Assembly: GCF_011634835.1 (NCBI RefSeq)
Contig: NZ_SIRP01000001.1
Location: 434,001-498,000 of the forward strand
Source: Isoptericola sp. BMS4
GTDB lineage: Bacteria > Actinomycetota > Actinomycetes > Actinomycetales > Cellulomonadaceae
DNA length: 64,000 nucleotides
Direction: 5' to 3'
Positions 24,610 through 33,237 of this stretch are shown here, in pieces. Made by a program: the position numbers and the translations under genes. Every line of letters begins with the position of its first letter. The first letter of the stretch is position 1. Below the pieces are notes generated by a model. It was given only the letters and a program-made list of their open reading frames with translations, was not told the origin of the DNA and ran no database searches.

Positions 24610-25632
24610 GTGGCCACCATCGGGGACGTCGCCCGGGTCGCGGGCGTCTCGCGCAGCACGGCGTCGTACGCGCTCACGGGCAAGCGTGCGATCTCCGCCG
24701 AGGTGCGCCGCCGTGTCGAGGACGCCGTCCGCGAGCTCGGGTACACGCCGAACGCCGGCGCCCGGGCGCTGGCCACCTCGCAGACCCGGGTCATCGGCCT
24801 CCTCGCGCAGTTCCTGGAGGACGAGTTCGCCCCGGCGATGCTGCAGTACATGCTCGGCATCTCGAACACGGCCCGCGAGCTCGGCTACGACATCCTGCTG
24901 GCCACCGAGGCCGACGGGCGCAACGCGCTGCGGCGCATGACCGACTCCCGCATGGTCGACGGGATCGTGCTGCTCAACGTCGCCGAGCACGACGACCGGC
25001 TGCCGATCCTGCGCGAGGCGCCCCAGCCGGGCGCGCTCGTCGGGCTCCCGGCCGACTGCACCGGCGTCGACGTCTTCGACCTGGACTTCGAGGAGGCCGG
25101 CCGCCTCATGGTCGACCACCTCCACCGCCTCGGGCACCGCGAGCTGGTGCTCGTCTCCCAGCCGGAGCACGTGGTCGAGCGGGGCGGCGCGTACGTGTGG
25201 CGCCTGCAGAACGCCGCGGTCGAGGCCGCGCGCACCCGCGGCGTCACGCTGCACCCGGTGTTCGGGTCGTCGCGGCAGCCGGAGGTGGGGCGCGAGCTCC
25301 ACGCCCTGCTGGACGCCTACCCGGGTGCGACCGGCCTGCTCATCAACAACGAGGCCGCCGCGGCGGCGCTGCCGACCGTGCTGCACGAGCGCGGCCTGGT
25401 CGCGCCGGCGGACCTCTCCGTCGTCGGGCGCTACTCGGACGAGTTCGCCCGCACGTTCTCCCTGCCGTACTCCTCGATCGAGAGCGCCCCCGACCGCCTC
25501 GGCCGCATGGCCGTGCGGGAGCTGGTGCGCCGCATCGAGGGGGAGGTGGGACACGGCGAGCCGCACGTGGTGCGGTTCGTCTCGCCCGAGCTCGTCGACC
25601 GGGGCAGCACCGGAGCACCGCGAGAGGGCTGA
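24610..25632 (+). CDS. LacI-family repressor of the importer/GH127/GH31/GH39-like regulon
   Basis: Repressor of 340 residues. The helix-turn-helix is at the very N terminus (ATIGDVARVAGVSRSTASYAL, hinge YTPNAGARALAT), followed by a PBP-1 sensor (~60-335) that binds the inducing sugar. The GTG start at 24610 fits because the helix-turn-helix begins at residue 3; the nearest purine-rich site (GGGAG) is about 10 nt away. Three perfect copies of CGAACCGGTTCG lie before this gene, before the ABC-importer operon (25680) and before the first GH39-like gene (33090), so it most likely controls that whole cluster. Confidence 0.93.
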   Translation: MATIGDVARVAGVSRSTASYALTGKRAISAEVRRRVEDAVRELGYTPNAGARALATSQTRVIGLLAQFLEDEFAPAMLQYMLGISNTARELGYDILLATEADGRNALRRMTDSRMVDGIVLLNVAEHDDRLPILREAPQPGALVGLPADCTGVDVFDLDFEEAGRLMVDHLHRLGHRELVLVSQPEHVVERGGAYVWRLQNAAVEAARTRGVTLHPVFGSSRQPEVGRELHALLDAYPGATGLLINNEAAAAALPTVLHERGLVAPADLSVVGRYSDEFARTFSLPYSSIESAPDRLGRMAVRELVRRIEGEVGHGEPHVVRFVSPELVDRGSTGAPREG

Positions 25633-25679
25633 TCGACGAACGCACAGCCGGCCGGCGGGCCCTTCCGCCACCCTCGTAG

Positions 25680-25691
25680 CGAACCGGTTCG
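25680..25691. promoter_or_regulatory. LacI operator before ABC importer operon
   Basis: Second perfect CGAACCGGTTCG, in the 174-bp gap between the repressor gene and the binding-protein gene, about 115 bp before the latter's start. It places the importer-GH127-GH31 operon under the adjacent LacI protein. Confidence 0.8.
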
Positions 25692-25806
25692 ACAGCCCGT
25701 TCGGCGGTCCCACGGCTCGACGAGAGACCGCAGGCCACGCCGGCCCCACCAACGCAGCACACGGCCACGACGACGTCGCCGGCCACCGTTCAAGGAGGAA
25801 CCGCAG

Positions 25807-27066
25807 ATGCACACGACACCGCGTACACGGCGCACGCTCGCCGCCCTCACCGCGCTCGCCGCCACCGGCGGGCTCGCGGCCTGCTCGTCCGGCGGCGACG
25901 GCGGGTCGGAGTCGACCGCCGGGTCCGGCACCTACACCTGGTGGGACCCGTACCCGCAGCACGACGAGTCGTCCGACTGGGCCGGGCGCGTCCAGGCGTG
26001 CGGCGAGGAGGCCGGCGTCACCATCGAGCGGACGGCCTACGACACCACCGCCCTGACCAACCAGGCGCTGCTGTCGGCGCAGGAGGGCACGTCGCCGGAC
26101 GTCATCCTCATCGACAACCCGGCCGTGTCCACCCTGGCGGACACCGGCATCCTCACGACCGTCGACGAGTTCGGCGTCGACACCTCGTCGATCGACCAGA
26201 ACCTCCTCGACGCGGGCGTCGTCGACGGCGAGGCCTACGGCATCCCGATCGGCGCCAACACGCTCTCGCTCTACTACAACGCGGACGTGCTGAAGAAGGC
26301 GAAGGTCGACCCGGCGTCGATCACCGACTGGGACTCGCTCACCGCCGCCCTGAAGAAGGTCACCGACGCGGGGAGCAAGGGCATCACCTTCGCCGGCATC
26401 GGCACCGAGGAGGGCTCGTTCCAATTCCTGCCCTGGTTCTGGGGCTCCGGCGCCGAGCTGACCGACCTCGACTCGCCGGAGGCCGTCGAGGCCCTCGAGC
26501 TGTGGAAGGGCTGGCTCGACGAGGGCTACGCGCCCAACACGGTCATCAACAACTCGCAGAACACGGTCTGGGAGGAGTTCCTCACCGGCGACTTCGCCTT
26601 CGCGGAGAACGGCACCTGGCAGGTCAACAGCGCCGCCGAGGCGGAGTTCGAGACCGGGATCGTCCAGCTCCCCGCCAAGGACGGCGGCGTCGCGCCGGCG
26701 CCGACCGGCGGAGAGTTCATCGTCGCCCCGGTGCAGGAGGACACCGCCCGCTACGACGTGACCCGCCAGATCGTCGAGTGCATGACGACGCCCGAGGGCT
26801 TCGTCGAGACGGCGAACACCTTCGCCTACTACGTCCCGCCGACGGCGGAGGGCCAGGAGCAGCTCCTGAGCGAGAACGAGGACCTCGAGCCGTGGGTCGA
26901 GGCCGTGCAGAACGCCAAGGGCCGCACCAGCGACGGCCTCGGCACCGACTACCCCGGGATCTCCGAGGCCCTGTGGACGGCGGTGCAGAACGCGCTCTCC
27001 GGCGCCGCCACCCCGGCCGAGGCGCTCGAGGCCGCCCAGGCCGACGCCGAGGCCGCCACCAGCTGA
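25807..27066 (+). CDS. Sugar ABC transporter substrate-binding lipoprotein (CUT1)
   Basis: Family-1 solute-binding lipoprotein of 419 residues. The signal peptide ends in a lipobox (LAAC, Cys at ~23), followed by a Ser/Gly linker and a mature domain starting YTWWDPYPQHDESSDWAGRV. A strong AAGGAGG site precedes the ATG. It is first in an operon with two permeases, a GH127-like and a GH31 enzyme, suggesting that it binds an arabinofuranose- or glycosyl-containing oligosaccharide released outside. No ATPase gene accompanies it. Confidence 0.93.
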   Translation: MHTTPRTRRTLAALTALAATGGLAACSSGGDGGSESTAGSGTYTWWDPYPQHDESSDWAGRVQACGEEAGVTIERTAYDTTALTNQALLSAQEGTSPDVILIDNPAVSTLADTGILTTVDEFGVDTSSIDQNLLDAGVVDGEAYGIPIGANTLSLYYNADVLKKAKVDPASITDWDSLTAALKKVTDAGSKGITFAGIGTEEGSFQFLPWFWGSGAELTDLDSPEAVEALELWKGWLDEGYAPNTVINNSQNTVWEEFLTGDFAFAENGTWQVNSAAEAEFETGIVQLPAKDGGVAPAPTGGEFIVAPVQEDTARYDVTRQIVECMTTPEGFVETANTFAYYVPPTAEGQEQLLSENEDLEPWVEAVQNAKGRTSDGLGTDYPGISEALWTAVQNALSGAATPAEALEAAQADAEAATS

Positions 27067-27095
27067 CGCAGGGCCACCCCGACGAAGGACACCTC

Positions 27096-28079
27096 ATGAC
27101 CAGCAACCCGGCCGTCGTCGGGCAGCGCGCAGGGACGCGCGGCGCGGCGGGCACCACGCCCGCCGTGCCGCCCGTCCGGCGGCGCCGACGGACGCTGAAC
27201 CCGAGCCAGTGGGCCGCCGTCGGCTTCGCCGCGCCGCTTCTCGTGTACCTCGTGGTCTTCTACGCGTACCCGTTGTGGCGCAACATCGACCTGTCGATCC
27301 ACGACTACACGATCCGCGCGTTCGTGCAGGGCGACGCCGAGTTCGTGGGCTTGGAGAACTACGCCGACGTGTTCGCCTCGTCGACGTTCCCGACGGCGCT
27401 GCTCAACACGGCACTGTTCACGTTCGGCTCGATCGCGTTCCAGTTCTCGATCGGGCTGGCGCTCGCGGTGTTCTTCCGGTCGAGCTTCCGCCTCTCGAAC
27501 CTGCTGCGGGCGTTGTTCCTCGTGCCGTGGCTGCTGCCCCTCATCGTCTCCGCCTCGACGTGGGCGTGGATGCTCAACAGCGAGAACGGCATCGTCAACT
27601 CGGTGATCACGGCGTTCGGCGGCGACCAGATCAACTGGCTCACCTCGCCGGACACGGCCCTGCTGTCGGTGACGATCGCCAACGTCTGGCTCGGCATCCC
27701 GTTCAACCTCGTGATCCTCTACTCCGGCCTGCAGAACATCCCGGGCGAGGTCTACGAGGCCGCGTCGCTGGACGGCGCGGGCGCCTGGCGGCAGTTCTGG
27801 AGCGTCACGTTCCCGCTGCTGCGACCCGTCTCCGCCATCACGATCCTGCTCGGCCTCATCTACACGCTCAAGGTCGTCGACGTGATCTGGGTGATGACCA
27901 CGGGCGGCCCGGGCGACTCGTCCACGACGCTCGCGATCTGGTCCTACCGGGAGGCCTTCGGCACCGGGCAGCCCGACTTCTCGCCGGCGGCGGCGGTCGG
28001 CAACCTGCTCATCGTCATCGCCCTCGTCTTCGGGTTCCTGCACCTGCAGCTCCAGCGCCGACAGGAGGCCACGTCATGA
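27096..28079 (+). CDS. Carbohydrate ABC transporter permease (MalF-type)
   Basis: Membrane permease of 327 residues with a polar, Arg-rich N-terminal tail (~1-40) and about six transmembrane segments. The EAA loop reads GEVYEAASLDGAGAWRQFW near residue 225. The ATG at 27096 has AAGGA 6 nt upstream and lies 29 bp after the binding-protein stop. It is paired with the MalG-type permease that overlaps its stop. Confidence 0.93.
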   Translation: MTSNPAVVGQRAGTRGAAGTTPAVPPVRRRRRTLNPSQWAAVGFAAPLLVYLVVFYAYPLWRNIDLSIHDYTIRAFVQGDAEFVGLENYADVFASSTFPTALLNTALFTFGSIAFQFSIGLALAVFFRSSFRLSNLLRALFLVPWLLPLIVSASTWAWMLNSENGIVNSVITAFGGDQINWLTSPDTALLSVTIANVWLGIPFNLVILYSGLQNIPGEVYEAASLDGAGAWRQFWSVTFPLLRPVSAITILLGLIYTLKVVDVIWVMTTGGPGDSSTTLAIWSYREAFGTGQPDFSPAAAVGNLLIVIALVFGFLHLQLQRRQEATS

Positions 28080-28894
28080 CCGGCCGCACGGTGTGGTGGA
28101 AGACCGCCCTCGGCGTCTTCTTCACCCTCGTCATGCTGTTCCCCGTCTACTGGATGGTGAACGTCTCGTTCACGCAGACCGGCGACCTGCGGGCCGACCC
28201 GCCGCACTGGTTCCCGTGGGACCCGACGGTCGAGGGCTACCAGGCCGTTTTCGCCCAGCAGCTGCCCGCCCTGGCCACGAGCCTGCTGGTGGGGCTCGGC
28301 TGCGTGCTCCTGACGGTGGTCATCGCCGCGCCCGCCGGGTACGCGCTCGCGCTGCTGCACCTGCGCGGAGGCCGGACGCTCAACTTCCTGTTGCTGGTCG
28401 CCCAGATGATCCCCGCCGTCGTCATGGCGATGGGCTTCTACGCCGTCTACAACAACCTCGGGCTGCTCAACACCATCCCCGGGCTGATCGTCGCGGACTC
28501 CACCGTGGCGGTGCCGTTCGGCGTGCTGCTGTTCACGGCGTTCATGTCCGGCATCCCGCGCGAGCTGCTGTCCGCCGCCCGGGTCGACGGCGCCGGGCCC
28601 TGGCGCACGTTCACCTCGATCGTGCTGCCGGTGAGCCGCAACTCGATGCTCACCGTGTCCCTGTTCGCGTTCCTGTGGGCCTGGTCGGACTTCATCTTCG
28701 CCTCGACGCTCAACCGCAACGGCGACCTGATCCCGATCACGCTCGGCATCTACCACTACATCGGCAACAACACCACGCAGTGGAACGCGATCATGGCGAC
28801 CGCCGTCGTCGCGTCCGTGCCGGCGGCGATCCTGCTCGTCGTCGCGCAGCGCTACGTGGCCGCGGGCGTCACCGCGGGCGCCGTCAAGGACTGA
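28076..28894 (+). CDS. Carbohydrate ABC transporter permease (MalG-type)
   Basis: Membrane permease of 272 residues; first segment ~10-28 (ALGVFFTLVMLFPVYWMVN) and EAA-type loop RELLSAARVDGAGPWRTF near residue 165. The ATG overlaps the preceding stop (ATGA) and has AGGAGG 7 nt upstream. Its C-terminal GVTAGAVKD ending is typical for this permease class. It completes the importer. Confidence 0.93.
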   Translation: MTGRTVWWKTALGVFFTLVMLFPVYWMVNVSFTQTGDLRADPPHWFPWDPTVEGYQAVFAQQLPALATSLLVGLGCVLLTVVIAAPAGYALALLHLRGGRTLNFLLLVAQMIPAVVMAMGFYAVYNNLGLLNTIPGLIVADSTVAVPFGVLLFTAFMSGIPRELLSAARVDGAGPWRTFTSIVLPVSRNSMLTVSLFAFLWAWSDFIFASTLNRNGDLIPITLGIYHYIGNNTTQWNAIMATAVVASVPAAILLVVAQRYVAAGVTAGAVKD

Positions 28895-28906
28895 CGAGAG
28901 AAGCAC

Positions 28907-30880
28907 ATGACCGACACCTCGACACGCCCCGCACCGACCCCGACGCTCGCCCGTCCGGTCGTCCCGCCCGGCCCGCGCCGGGGCCTGGGCCTCGGCGAGC
29001 TGACGCTCGACGGCGGGTTCTGGGGGCGCCTGCAGGCCACCAACGCCCGCGCGACGTTCCAGCACTGCCTCGACTGGATGGAGCGCCTCGGCTGGCTCGG
29101 CAACTTCGACCGCGCCGCCGCGGGCACCACCGGCCGCGACCGGCCGGGCTGGCAGTTCTCCGACTCGGAGGTGTACAAGCTCCTCGAGGCGCTCGCCTGG
29201 GAGCAGGGGCGCACGGGCGACCCCGCCGTGGAGAAGATGCTCGCCGCGGTGGTCGACCGCGTCGCGGCCGCGCAGGACGACGACGGCTACCTCAACACGT
29301 GCTTCGGGCACCCCGGGCGGCCGGGCCGGTACACCGACCTGTCGTCCGGCCACGAGCTGTACTGCACCGGCCACCTGCTGCAGGCCGCCGTGGCTCGGGT
29401 GCGCACCGTCGGCGCCGACGACCGCCTCGTCGACGTCGCCCGGAGGGCTGCCGACCACGTCTGCCGGGAGTTCGGGCCCGCCGGCCGCGCGGGGATCTGC
29501 GGCCACCCCGAGATCGAGGTCGGCCTGGCCGAGCTGGGCCGCGCCCTCGGCGAGCCGCGCTACACCGCGCAGGCCCGGCTGTTCGTGGAGCGGCGTGGCC
29601 ACGGCACGCTCTCGCCGATCGCCCTGCTCAGCCCCGCGTACTTCCAGGACGACGTCGCGGTGCGGGAGGCGGACGTCTGGCGGGGACACGCGGTGCGCGC
29701 GCTGTACCTCGCCGCCGGCGCGGTCGACGTCGCCGTCGACACGCACGACGACGGCCTCCGCGCCGCCGTCGAGCGGCAGTGGGCGCGCACGGTGGAGCGC
29801 CGCACCTACCTCACCGGCGGCATGGGCTCGCGGCACCAGGACGAGGGCTTCGGTGACGACTGGGAGCTGCCGCCGGACCGCGCCTACTGCGAGACCTGCG
29901 CGGGCGTCGCGTCCGTCATGGTGTCGTGGCGGCTGCTGCTCGCCACCGGCGACGTGCGGTATGCGGACCTCATCGAGCGCACCCTGTTCAACGTCGTCGC
30001 CACGTCGCCGCGCGCCGACGGCCGGGCGTTCTTCTACGCCAACCCGCTGCAGCAGCGCGAGAAGGGCGCCCCGATGCGGCCCGACGCCGTCAACCCGCGC
30101 GCGGAGGGGAGTGCCCGCGCGCCGTGGTTCGACGTCTCCTGCTGCCCCACCAACGTGGCGCGCACGCTCGCGTCGTGGCAGGCGTACGCGGCGTTCGTCG
30201 ACGCGCCGGCGGACGACGAGCCGGCCGTCGTGACGCTCGCGCAGTACGCCGCCGGGGACGTGCGGGTCGCGCTCGACGACGGCGACGTCCTCGCCCTGCG
30301 TGTCGACACGCGCTACCCGGACGACGGCGAGGTGCGCGTCGAGGTGGTCGAGGCGCCCGCGCGGCCCGTGCGCCTGCGCCTGCGCGTGCCGCACTGGGCC
30401 GACGGCGCCACGCTCGCCCGGGGCGGGCCCGACGCCGACGCGCGACCGGTCGCGCCCGGCTGGGCCGACGCCGGCGCGGCCCTCGCCGCCGGGGACGTGC
30501 TGACCCTGCGCCTGCCCGTGGGGCCGCGCCTGACCTGGCCCGACCCGCGGGTCGACGCGGCGCGGGGGACCGTCGCGGTCGAGCGCGGGCCGCTGGTGCT
30601 CGCGCTGGAGTCCGTCGACCTGCCGGACGGCGTCGCGCTGGAGGAGGTCCGCCTCGACGCCCGGGCGGAGGTCCGCGCGCACGGCGACGGTGCCCTCGTG
30701 CGGGTGCGCACCGTGCCGCTGCCCGGCGGTGGCACCGGAGCCCCGCCGTTCACCTCCGGCCCTCCGGTCCCCGCGCCGGACGGCGGCACACCGGAGGCCT
30801 TCGAGGTCCCGCTCGTGCCGTACCACCGCTGGGCCGAGCGTGGCCCGTCCACCATGCGCGTCCTCGTCCCCACCACCTGA
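28907..30880 (+). CDS. GH127-family beta-L-arabinofuranosidase
   Basis: Cytoplasmic enzyme of 657 residues with no signal peptide. It has an (alpha/alpha)6 barrel (~35-450) and C-terminal beta-sandwiches. The GH127 cysteine-glycosidase centre is complete: E329 and C331 (YCETCAG) plus C412-C413 (VSCCPTN), matching E338, C340, C417 and C418 of Bifidobacterium HypBA1, where the first of the CC pair is the nucleophile and the four ligate zinc. Expected reaction: release of beta-L-arabinofuranose from beta-1,2-arabino-oligosaccharides. It sits 12 bp after the importer genes, so it acts on imported material. The related family GH146 has the same centre and cannot be excluded. Confidence 0.9.
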   Translation: MTDTSTRPAPTPTLARPVVPPGPRRGLGLGELTLDGGFWGRLQATNARATFQHCLDWMERLGWLGNFDRAAAGTTGRDRPGWQFSDSEVYKLLEALAWEQGRTGDPAVEKMLAAVVDRVAAAQDDDGYLNTCFGHPGRPGRYTDLSSGHELYCTGHLLQAAVARVRTVGADDRLVDVARRAADHVCREFGPAGRAGICGHPEIEVGLAELGRALGEPRYTAQARLFVERRGHGTLSPIALLSPAYFQDDVAVREADVWRGHAVRALYLAAGAVDVAVDTHDDGLRAAVERQWARTVERRTYLTGGMGSRHQDEGFGDDWELPPDRAYCETCAGVASVMVSWRLLLATGDVRYADLIERTLFNVVATSPRADGRAFFYANPLQQREKGAPMRPDAVNPRAEGSARAPWFDVSCCPTNVARTLASWQAYAAFVDAPADDEPAVVTLAQYAAGDVRVALDDGDVLALRVDTRYPDDGEVRVEVVEAPARPVRLRLRVPHWADGATLARGGPDADARPVAPGWADAGAALAAGDVLTLRLPVGPRLTWPDPRVDAARGTVAVERGPLVLALESVDLPDGVALEEVRLDARAEVRAHGDGALVRVRTVPLPGGGTGAPPFTSGPPVPAPDGGTPEAFEVPLVPYHRWAERGPSTMRVLVPTT

Positions 30881-30934
30881 CCCGGGCCGCACCCACCGCA
30901 CCCACCGCACCCCGTGACCGTCGAAGGAGACCCG

Positions 30935-33052
30935 GTGACCGACACGACCACTCCGAGCCCCGCGCCGTCCGGCGCCGCCTCGCCGATCCGCGCCGACGGC
31001 GCCCGCCTGACCTGGCGCGGCGGCGGCGAGACACTCGTCGTCGAGCCGTGGGGCCGCGACAGCGTGCGCGTGCGCGCCACCGTCATGGGCGACGTCGAGG
31101 ACACGGACTGGGCGCTGCTGCCGCCCGACCCGGCAGCGCACGCCGGCGCGAGCGTCGAGCTCCGCGACGACGGCGCCACACTGCGCCACGGCGCGATCCG
31201 CGTCGAGCTCACCGCATCGTCGTGGTTCCACGAGCCCGTGGGCCACGAGGTGTCCCGGTGCGAGCTGGCGTTCTACGACGCCGACGGTCGCCTGCTGTTC
31301 CGCGAGCTCGGCCGCGGCGGGTCGCTGGACCTGCGGGCCCGGCGCTTCCGCCCCCGGCCGGGGGACGACGGGCACACCCTCACGGCGTCGTTCGAGGCCG
31401 ACCCGCGCGAGCGGCTCGCCGGGATGGGGCAGTACCAGCAGCACGTGCTGGACCTCAAGGGCTCGACCTTCGAGCTGGCGCACCGCAACTCGCAGGCATC
31501 CGTGCCGTTCGTCGTCTCCAGCGCCGGGTACGGGTTCCTGTGGCACGACCCGGCGATCGGGCGGGCCACGTTCGCCCGCAACCGCACCGAGTGGCACGCG
31601 GAGTCCACGCGCCAGCTCGACTACTGGGTGACGGCCGGGGCCACGCCGCCGGCGATCGCCCGCAACTACGCCGACGCGACCGGGCACGCCCCGATGATGC
31701 CGGAGCGCGGCCTCGGGTTCTGGCAGTGCAAGCTGCGGTACTGGAACCAGGGGCAGCTCCTCGAGGTGGCGCGGGAGCACAAGCGCCGCGGCCTGCCGCT
31801 CGACGTGATCGTGGCCGACTTCTTCCACTGGCCCCGCATGGGCGACTACCGGTTCGAGGAGGAGTTCTGGCCCGACCCGGCGGCGATGGTCGCCGAGCTG
31901 CGCGAGCTCGGCGTCGAGCTCATGGTCTCCGTCTGGCCGCAGGTCTCGCTGGAGTCGGAGAACTTCGCGGAGCTGCGGCGGAACAACCTGCTCGTCCGTG
32001 CCGACCGCGGCGTCGACGTGCAGATGTCGTTCGAGGGCCCGAGCGTCTTCCTCGACGTCACGAACCCCGAGGCGCGCACCTGGCTGGCCGACACCCTGGC
32101 GCGGAACTACGGCGCGCACGGCATCCGCACGTACTGGCTGGACGAGGCCGAGCCGGAGTTCGGCGTCTACGACCACGACGCCTACCGCACCCACGCCGGC
32201 CCCTACCAGCGCGTCGGCAACCTCTACCCGCAGGCGTTCTCCCGCGCCGTCCACGAGGCGCAGCGGGCGGCCGGCGAGACCGAGGTCGTCAACCTCGTGC
32301 GCTGCGCCTGGGCGGGGAGCCAGCGGTACGGCGCCCTGGCCTGGTCGGGCGACGTCTCCTCCACCTGGGAGGACCTGGCCCGCCAGGTCACCGCCGGCAT
32401 CCACATGGGCGTCGCCGGGATCCCCTGGTTCACCACCGACATCGGCGGCTTCCACCGCGGCGACGTGCGCGACCCCGCGTTCCACGAGCTGCTGGTGCGC
32501 TGGTTCCAGCTCGGCGCGTTCAGCCCGGTGATGCGGCTGCACGGCGACCGGCTCCCGTACGAGGAGGTCACCGCCGCGGACGGGTCGCGGCGCCTGCGCT
32601 CGGGCGGCCCCAACGAGCTGTGGAGCTTCGGCGACGAGGTGTACCGGGTGCTGGAGCGCTACGTGCACCTGCGCGAGTCGCTGCGCCCGTACGTGCGCGA
32701 GGTGATGCGTGCCGCGCACACCGACGGCCAGCCCGTGATGCGCGGCCTCTTCCACGACTTCCCCCACGACCCTCGGGCCTGGGAGGTCGACGACCAGTTC
32801 CTGCTCGGTCCGGACGTGCTCGTCGCGCCGGTGATCACGCCCGGGGCGCGCGAGCGCGACGTCCACCTGCCGGACGGCGCGTCCTGGACGGACGCGGCCA
32901 CCGGCCGGGTGCACGACGGCGGCACGACGGTCCGTGCGGCCGCCCCGCTCGACGTCGTGCCCGTGTTCCTGCGGGACGGCGCGCTGGGCCACCTGGTGGG
33001 GCGGACCGCGGGAGATGTCGGCGCCGGGAGCGACGGCGGGCCGGCGACCTGA
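30935..33052 (+). CDS. GH31-family alpha-glycosidase
   Basis: Cytoplasmic GH31 enzyme of 705 residues. An N-terminal beta-sandwich (~20-240) is followed by the TIM-barrel (~250-590) and C-terminal sheets. The nucleophile is D403 in TYWLDEAEPE and the acid/base D473 in WSGDVSS; the FWQCKLRYW and GIPWFTTDIGGFHRG segments are typical. The WLDEAEPE form of the nucleophile motif resembles alpha-xylosidase-type GH31 members more than maltases. The start is GTG at 30935 (5 nt after AAGGAG); an in-frame GTG at 30914 has no site. It is last in the importer operon and presumably completes hydrolysis of imported oligosaccharides. Confidence 0.92.
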   Translation: MTDTTTPSPAPSGAASPIRADGARLTWRGGGETLVVEPWGRDSVRVRATVMGDVEDTDWALLPPDPAAHAGASVELRDDGATLRHGAIRVELTASSWFHEPVGHEVSRCELAFYDADGRLLFRELGRGGSLDLRARRFRPRPGDDGHTLTASFEADPRERLAGMGQYQQHVLDLKGSTFELAHRNSQASVPFVVSSAGYGFLWHDPAIGRATFARNRTEWHAESTRQLDYWVTAGATPPAIARNYADATGHAPMMPERGLGFWQCKLRYWNQGQLLEVAREHKRRGLPLDVIVADFFHWPRMGDYRFEEEFWPDPAAMVAELRELGVELMVSVWPQVSLESENFAELRRNNLLVRADRGVDVQMSFEGPSVFLDVTNPEARTWLADTLARNYGAHGIRTYWLDEAEPEFGVYDHDAYRTHAGPYQRVGNLYPQAFSRAVHEAQRAAGETEVVNLVRCAWAGSQRYGALAWSGDVSSTWEDLARQVTAGIHMGVAGIPWFTTDIGGFHRGDVRDPAFHELLVRWFQLGAFSPVMRLHGDRLPYEEVTAADGSRRLRSGGPNELWSFGDEVYRVLERYVHLRESLRPYVREVMRAAHTDGQPVMRGLFHDFPHDPRAWEVDDQFLLGPDVLVAPVITPGARERDVHLPDGASWTDAATGRVHDGGTTVRAAAPLDVVPVFLRDGALGHLVGRTAGDVGAGSDGGPAT

Positions 33053-33089
33053 CCACCCGATGGGGCGGCGGTTGCTCGACGGCGGTCGT

Positions 33090-33101
33090 CGAACCGGTTC
33101 G
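33090..33101. promoter_or_regulatory. LacI operator before the GH39-like gene
   Basis: Third perfect CGAACCGGTTCG, in the 185-bp gap after the GH31 gene and about 137 bp before the next start. It indicates a separate but co-regulated promoter for the secreted enzymes. Confidence 0.8.
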
Positions 33102-33237
33102 GCAGGTGGTGGAGCGTGACGAGAGAGGAGGGCGGACGAGACACCCCGGCCTGCCGGGGCAGATCCACGACATTCGCACGATCACGTCCGCGGAGGGCAC
33201 GACGCAGTGTCGTCCGCCTCACACGAGGAGTACGAAG

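Noticed and set aside
27944-32992. Long minus-strand open frame across the importer, GH127 and GH31 genes
   Set aside because: Antisense shadow of genes with intact catalytic motifs; no domain, no ribosome site.
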